9,429 nt of DNA, taken from NCBI GenBank assembly GCA_030705665.1, contig JAUZQA010000119.1, forward strand, positions 1 through 9,429, read 5' to 3'. This document shows, in pieces, positions 5,735 through 9,429 of the stretch. The notes under the pieces are model-generated. The model saw nothing but the letters and a program-made list of their open reading frames with translations, did no database searches and was not told the DNA's origin. The DNA comes from Bacillota bacterium (GTDB lineage: Bacteria; Bacillota; Bacilli; Bacillales_B; DSM-18226). The translations under genes were made by a program, and so were the position numbers. Positions within the stretch are counted from its first letter, which is position 1. The number at the start of each line of letters is the position of its first letter.

Positions 5735-6864
5735 TATTTATCCGCCTCTATTCCAAGCTTTACTTTATTAGGTACTTTTATATATAAACACGTTCCATTT
5801 TCGGTTGTAATTTCCAAACTCCCGTTCACAAATTCCAACCTCTCCCTCATCCCCATTAACCCGCTACCCTTGTTCAGGTCTTCTTTCATAATCGATTTTC
5901 CGTCATCTTGAACCTTAATAATAGTATCACTTGAAGTTTGCTCGAAGCCTACGGAACATGCAGTAGCTCCACTGTGCTTGACGACATTTGTAACTGCCTC
6001 TTTTAAGCACATGCTGAGGATATTCTCAGTAAGGAGAGAAACGTTGGACAGAGTAAAATCCTGTTCACAAATAAAATTAATTTGTGCAGCAGAGAGCAGC
6101 TGTTTGACCCGTACAAGTTCATCCTTTAAACGAATTCCTCTCATATCGGCAACCATTTTTCTTACTTCATTTAATGCTGTTCGAGCTGTTTGTTGTACAT
6201 CTTTTAATTCAGACTTGGCTTTCTCAGGGTCTTTATAAACAAGTTTCCTTGCAAGATCACTTTTTAATCCTATCAAGGAAAGCTTTTGCCCCAATGTATC
6301 ATGTAAATCACGGGCAATTCTCTGGCGTTCTTCTTGTTTAACCAGCTCAGCTATCCGTTTATTTGCGTCTTCAAGCTTTTCTTCAAGCTGCCCCCTTTCT
6401 GTCCGAAAACGGAGACTAAATGGCAAAAGAATGACGCTCATAAAAATGATTAAAACGAATGGCAATTGTTTAATAAACAAATACTCTTGAAGAATAATTT
6501 TATAATTAATGACCGCTGCTGTAACAATCAGATGAAGGAAATAAAGAATTACAAATGTAACCTTACCTTTTATATTTCCAATCAAATACGCAAGGAAAAA
6601 AGCAAAATAAACATAACTAAACAGAGTTGTAGAAATGGCAGAAATACTGATCAGGATGGAAGTCCATAAATAAATCGTCCACCCTTTAGAAATAAATGCA
6701 AATCGGTAAAAAAGAAAGAATAAAAGGGTTAACACAATTCCTATGATAATGATGAGCGTAGAAGGTGATTGTGAAATAAAATAGAATGGCAAAATCGCCA
6801 AAACTGTCCAAATGTAAGGAGAAACCCCTGTCCCCTTCAATAATAACCAATAATTTTTAAACAT
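5734..6864 (-). CDS. desK: Membrane thermosensor histidine kinase DesK
   Basis: A 376-residue HPK7 sensor kinase, recognisably DesK (B. subtilis YocF). Residues 1-150 hold four or five hydrophobic segments (from about 18-33 to 134-151) and no extracellular domain. A coiled-coil linker RFRTERGQLEEKLEDANKR (152-170) leads to the dimerisation helix with ARDLHDTLGQK and phospho-acceptor H188, the same number as in B. subtilis. ATP-binding motifs: CLKEAVTNVVKHS (N box, about 286-298), DDG (320-322) and GSGLMGMRERL (333-343). It switches between kinase and phosphatase on DesR according to membrane thickness and order. Near the membrane surface K10 is kept, but residue 12, recalled as Asn in the B. 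subtilis 'sunken buoy' motif, is Thr. The ribosome site AGAGGA lies 7 bases before the ATG. The gene begins 113 bases after des, beyond a strong terminator. Confidence 0.96.
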   Translation of the reverse strand: MFKNYWLLLKGTGVSPYIWTVLAILPFYFISQSPSTLIIIIGIVLTLLFFLFYRFAFISKGWTIYLWTSILISISAISTTLFSYVYFAFFLAYLIGNIKGKVTFVILYFLHLIVTAAVINYKIILQEYLFIKQLPFVLIIFMSVILLPFSLRFRTERGQLEEKLEDANKRIAELVKQEERQRIARDLHDTLGQKLSLIGLKSDLARKLVYKDPEKAKSELKDVQQTARTALNEVRKMVADMRGIRLKDELVRVKQLLSAAQINFICEQDFTLSNVSLLTENILSMCLKEAVTNVVKHSGATACSVGFEQTSSDTIIKVQDDGKSIMKEDLNKGSGLMGMRERLEFVNGSLEITTENGTCLYIKVPNKVKLGIEADK

Positions 6865-6921
6865 CGTAAATTCCTCTTTTGTTTTAGAAACACAATTACC
6901 ATTATTTTATCATATTGTTGC

Positions 6922-6958
6922 AAAAAAAGACTCCCCTTCCTAACGTAACAGAGGAGTC
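6922..6958 (-). terminator. Terminator between des and desK
   Basis: On the minus strand GACTCCTCT (6958-6950) pairs with AGGGGAGTC (6937-6929), a 9-bp GC-rich stem with one G-U pair, followed at once by seven T. It lies 19 bases after the des stop and should end most des transcripts before desKR. Confidence 0.88.
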
Positions 6959-6977
6959 AACAGGTGCAAATGTTCTA

Positions 6978-8003
6978 TCATTTAAGCTCCGGCTTCATTT
7001 TTACTGCTATTGTTTTTTTAGAAACTTCCTTAACCTTGTTAAAGCCCACAAACTTTTTATTTTCCTCATCCCAAAGGTGGAAGCGTAAACAGCTGATACT
7101 TTCTGATAATGTTATTGTTGGTGCCTTTTGTAATAGCTGTGTATGATGATGTGCACTTTCAAGACGATAATTTGGAATCCTTGGGCTTAAATGGTGCACA
7201 TGATGAAATCCAATATTCCCCGTAAGCCATTGCAGTAATTTAGGTAATTTATAATAAGAACTTCCTTCTACTGCAGCTTTTACATAATCCCAATCCTGGT
7301 TATCTTCAAAATAGGAATCCTCAAATGTATGCTGTACATAAAAAAGCCAGATTCCAGCAGAACCAGCAATCAGAAAAGTCGGAACTTCTACCAGCAGAAA
7401 CGCTTTCCAGCCAACTGCCAACATAAGCAGTCCAGATACGATAACAAGCAATAAATTGGTTAAATAGGTGTTGATTCGTTCTTTTTTCCGTGCTGCTTTA
7501 TGATTAAAACGATTTTTAATCATAAACTGGTAAATGGGACCAAGGACAAACATGATGAATGGATTCCGATATAATCGGTAGCCAAGTTTTACTAAAGGTG
7601 AAGCTTCACTGTATTCTTTCACCGTTAAAATCCAAAGATCACCGGTACCTCGTTTGTCCAAATTACTGCTTGTTGCATGATGGACAGCATGATCATGGGC
7701 CCATTGTTCATAAGGAAACAAGGTCAAAACACCCGTTATCGTTCCAACAATTTTATTAGCAGTTCTATTTTTAAAAAAGGAAAAGTGACAGCAATCATGA
7801 AAGATGATGAAAAGACGCACTACAAACCCAGCTGCTGCAACAGTCAAAATAAACGTTAAAATATAAGAAATAGATAAGCTGCGATAGGCAAAAAACCATA
7901 ACAAAACAAATGGGATCAATGTGTTAGCGAGCTGCCAAATACTATTTTTGGTTGTTGATTTTTCATAGGAAGCAATTTGATTACGTAATTCCTTTAAGGT
8001 CAT
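6978..8003 (-). CDS. des: Acyl-lipid (delta-5 type) fatty acid desaturase Des
   Basis: A 341-residue integral membrane desaturase matching B. subtilis Des (YocE). The three histidine clusters that bind the diiron centre are present: HDCCH (69-73), HDHAVHH (103-109) and HHVHH (267-271). Hydrophobic segments lie at about 28-65, 85-97, 148-163, 180-197 and 203-224. Des oxidises acyl chains already esterified in membrane phospholipids, using oxygen and electrons from ferredoxin or flavodoxin, so restoring fluidity after a temperature drop. In B. subtilis it introduces a delta-5 double bond; the regiochemistry here is inferred. GAAGGGA lies 9 bases before the ATG. Upstream are a TATAAT -10, a poor -35 and paired palindromes, as expected for a DesR-activated promoter. 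DesK and DesR genes follow on the same strand, which firmly supports the assignment. Confidence 0.95.
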   Translation of the reverse strand: MTLKELRNQIASYEKSTTKNSIWQLANTLIPFVLLWFFAYRSLSISYILTFILTVAAAGFVVRLFIIFHDCCHFSFFKNRTANKIVGTITGVLTLFPYEQWAHDHAVHHATSSNLDKRGTGDLWILTVKEYSEASPLVKLGYRLYRNPFIMFVLGPIYQFMIKNRFNHKAARKKERINTYLTNLLLVIVSGLLMLAVGWKAFLLVEVPTFLIAGSAGIWLFYVQHTFEDSYFEDNQDWDYVKAAVEGSSYYKLPKLLQWLTGNIGFHHVHHLSPRIPNYRLESAHHHTQLLQKAPTITLSESISCLRFHLWDEENKKFVGFNKVKEVSKKTIAVKMKPELK

Positions 8004-8037
8004 TTTACTTATTCCCTTCTTTACAACGTTAATTTGA

Positions 8038-8066
8038 ATTATAAAGAACTGGAAATGACCTTGAAA
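8038..8066 (-). promoter_or_regulatory. Activator-dependent des promoter
   Basis: On the minus strand a perfect TATAAT (8043-8038) has only TTTCAA (8066-8061, 3 of 6 matches) at the 17-base -35 position. A strong -10 with a weak -35 fits a promoter needing DesR. The predicted start is near 8031, a leader of about 28 bases. Confidence 0.65.
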
Positions 8067-8075
8067 GTAGCAGTT

Positions 8076-8107
8076 ATCATATATGTTATATGATGAATGT
8101 CATATGA
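8076..8107. promoter_or_regulatory. Candidate paired DesR operator upstream of des
   Basis: ATCATATA-TGT-TATATGAT (8076-8094) is a perfect 8-3-8 inverted repeat. TCATATGA (8100-8107) is a second perfect palindrome with the same TCATAT half. Their centres are about 18.5 bp apart, and the nearer lies 10 bp upstream of the -35. B. subtilis DesR-P is known to occupy two adjacent sites upstream of des; that these are the sites is inferred from position and symmetry. Confidence 0.6.
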
Positions 8108-8133
8108 AACAGTTTAGATCAAATTAATAAAAC

Positions 8134-8160
8134 AATGGGTAAGCCAGATATCCACCCGTT
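8134..8160 (-). terminator. Weak terminator after the N-acetyltransferase gene
   Basis: On the minus strand AACGGGT and ACCCATT pair 6 of 7 around a 13-base loop, followed by GTTTTATT. It lies 8 bases after the acetyltransferase stop. The stem is short with a mismatch, so efficiency is doubtful and some transcripts may reach des. Confidence 0.4.
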
Positions 8161-8167
8161 TTGCCTA

Positions 8168-8953
8168 TTAAAGGTTTAACGAAAAATGGTTTTTTGCAAT
8201 TTCTTTGAAGGTTTTTTCGTCAATTACGTCTTTTATGGTTTCACCCATCATATATTGAGTGAATGAAGAATCTGTCAAAATGATATGCCCGTTATTAATA
8301 TGCATCGTAATTAATGGCTGTTTATTAAAGGAGGAATCTGGATGGACACTAATGATCTGTTGAATATCATTTAATATGGATATGTCATTAATGGGTTTTT
8401 TGGAGTCAAAACAGTAACCTATTTTCCAATCACTATCTTTATTACGTACCTTTATTTCTAGAATATAATCTCCCAATTTGTTTACCACAGGAACTATTCT
8501 AAATTCCCCATTTACAGATTTTGTAATCTGACCTGTTAAAGGAACTGGTTTTAATGGCAAATTTACTCCGAAACCTGTATCAATTAAATAGTTTTGATTA
8601 TTGTGCGTTAATAGGATAGCTGTATGTGTTCTTTCTGTTGGGCTCCATCTTTGTGGTTGTTGATTGTATACTGTACCACGGACCAACTTTACGTTAAAGC
8701 CATTTTCCAATAAGAAAAAATAGAAGATTGGATTTAATTCATAGCATAAACCACCTTCGTTTTTCAACAAAATCTTATTTATTAGGCTTTCCTTTGATAT
8801 TTTATAAGAATTTCCAAAAATAATATTTGTATTTTCAAAAGGAATGGTAATAGCTGTTTTTTCAAGGACTTGATCCAGCATTTCAAAATGAATGGTTTCA
8901 TCTTGGGGTATACCAATTCTTTTTCGCAATAATTGATTCAATTCAGTTCTCAT
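8168..8953 (-). CDS. Arylamine N-acetyltransferase (NAT)
   Basis: A 261-residue cytoplasmic enzyme of the NAT family, close to the usual 250-280 residues. The cysteine-protease-like catalytic triad is visible: C70 in EGGLCYELN, H110 in RTHTAILL and D125 in YLIDTGFG. The IPFENTNI stretch (37-44) is also typical. NATs move acetyl from acetyl-CoA to arylamines, hydrazines or arylhydroxylamines through an acetyl-Cys intermediate. The natural substrate in Bacillus is unclear; detoxification is the usual suggestion. B. subtilis YvcN is the familiar relative. The ribosome site GTGGTGAT before ATG 8953 is moderate. A candidate promoter lies just upstream, and the gene is divergent from ykuK. It precedes des on the same strand, but a weak terminator and the des promoter lie between, so no functional link is implied. 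Confidence 0.92.
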   Translation of the reverse strand: MRTELNQLLRKRIGIPQDETIHFEMLDQVLEKTAITIPFENTNIIFGNSYKISKESLINKILLKNEGGLCYELNPIFYFFLLENGFNVKLVRGTVYNQQPQRWSPTERTHTAILLTHNNQNYLIDTGFGVNLPLKPVPLTGQITKSVNGEFRIVPVVNKLGDYILEIKVRNKDSDWKIGYCFDSKKPINDISILNDIQQIISVHPDSSFNKQPLITMHINNGHIILTDSSFTQYMMGETIKDVIDEKTFKEIAKNHFSLNL

Positions 8954-8985
8954 TTTTAATCACCACTTTGTACTTGTTTTAATTC

Positions 8986-9023
8986 ATTTTACCATTTTAC
9001 ATATGTTCCTTCTTTACTCCCAA
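8986..9023 (-). promoter_or_regulatory. Candidate promoter of the N-acetyltransferase gene
   Basis: On the minus strand two overlapping options exist: TTGGGA (9023-9018), an 18-base spacer and TAAAAT (8999-8994); or an extended -10 TGG-TAAAAT (8994-8986) without a good -35. Either gives a leader of some 25-40 bases. Confidence 0.35.
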
Positions 9024-9071
9024 TTTCATCTCTATCAAGAGCCGGCCTTTATGAAAAAATCAAAAAAATAT

Positions 9072-9100
9072 ACAACAAGTTGGTGTTGTCTCAATATAAT
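9072..9100 (+). promoter_or_regulatory. Candidate ykuK promoter with inverted repeat
   Basis: A perfect TATAAT (9095-9100) has only ACAACA (9072-9077) at 17-base -35 spacing. ACAACA (9072-9077) and TGTTGT (9084-9089) are an exact 6-6-6 inverted repeat that would cover the -35 and spacer, as an operator might. The predicted leader is about 88 bases. Confidence 0.4.
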
Positions 9101-9194
9101 GTACTAACACCCCTTCTCTAAACCATTTGTTTTCAGATAGGATTGAACAAAAAAATGAATCTAGTCTAATGAAGGGACAGATGCAGGTGATAAG

Positions 9195-9429
9195 GTGAAT
9201 AATGACGAAAGCTATAATTATATATTTCAAAATCTCCAGGAATGCCATATGTCTTTTGACGAAGTTTTCAAGCGAATCATCAAATTTATGAAATTGAATC
9301 CTGGAGGCAATTTCCGTTTAATGGTCGGGACTGATTCGCAAGTACATGAAACAAAAACGATATTCATAACAGGGATTGTGATCCAAAATCATGGTAAAGG
9401 GGTTTGGGCCTGTATTCGTGAAGTGATCA
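9195..9429 (+). CDS. ykuK: YkuK-like RNase H-fold protein (DUF458), 5' part only
   Basis: The first 78 codons are in the window; the gene continues past the end. The peptide opens MNNDESYNYIFQNLQ, then MSFDEVFKRIIKFM (about 19-32), and reaches FRLMVGTDSQVH (about 41-52), the signature of the YkuK/DUF458 family, where the Asp of GTDSQ sits on the first strand of an RNase H-like fold. A second strand, IFITGIVIQ (about 57-65), and GKGVWAC follow as in the family. The biochemical role is unproven; from memory B. subtilis YkuK is about 170 residues. I chose GTG 9195 because CAGGTGAT lies just upstream and no ATG occurs in frame before codon 19. It is divergent from the N-acetyltransferase gene. 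The family call is good, and the start is fairly likely. Confidence 0.82.
   Translation, partial: MNNDESYNYIFQNLQECHMSFDEVFKRIIKFMKLNPGGNFRLMVGTDSQVHETKTIFITGIVIQNHGKGVWACIREVI

Noticed and set aside
5978..6238. Plus-strand ORF antisense to desK
   Set aside because: It runs opposite the DesK catalytic core, whose motifs are intact; no start signals support it.
9060..9248. Minus-strand ORF of 62 codons over the ykuK start
   Set aside because: It lies antisense to the YkuK coding region and its promoter, resembles no family, and has no convincing ribosome site.
1..9429. Mobile element, prophage, CRISPR array or defence island
   Set aside because: No transposase, integrase, terminal repeats, spaced direct repeats or nuclease/toxin genes were seen; gene content is ordinary chromosome.

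Overview
This AT-rich window carries ordinary Bacillus-type chromosome. Signs are strong AGGAGG-like ribosome binding sites, several GTG and TTG starts, rho-independent terminators, and a complete des-desK-desR cold-response locus laid out as in Bacillus subtilis. The host is almost certainly a member of the Bacillaceae; the species cannot be read from the sequence. I see no mobile element, phage gene, CRISPR array, tRNA or rRNA.

Layout. Nearly all genes are on the minus strand, so transcription runs from high to low coordinates. From right to left: the 5' part of a YkuK-like RNase H-fold gene (plus strand, cut by the window end); arylamine N-acetyltransferase; fatty acid desaturase des, thermosensor kinase desK and response regulator desR; a YodJ/VanY-like D,D-carboxypeptidase lipoprotein; a rubredoxin-less rubrerythrin followed by a DUF3501 protein; a class I SAM methyltransferase; a 43-residue plus-strand ORF with its own good promoter; a secreted polysaccharide deacetylase followed by a CoA-type Nudix hydrolase; and the first 29 codons of a nitroreductase-like gene (cut by the window start).

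How genes work together. In the des locus the membrane kinase DesK senses ordered lipids at low temperature and phosphorylates DesR, which activates des; the desaturase then restores fluidity. Upstream of des there is a weak -35, a perfect TATAAT -10, and two adjacent TCATAT-type palindromes, a good candidate for paired DesR operators. A strong terminator separates des from desKR. Rubrerythrin and DUF3501 form a probable peroxide-defence pair. Rubrerythrin has a near-consensus sigma-A promoter whose -10 overlaps a degenerate PerR-like box, a leader of about 180 nt, and a hairpin between the two genes. The deacetylase, Nudix and nitroreductase genes follow closely on one strand and may be co-transcribed.

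I found no wholly new system. The best leads are the rubrerythrin-DUF3501 pair with its regulatory DNA, the des operator pair, a Thr in place of Asn12 in the DesK thermosensor motif, and the small plus-strand gene.
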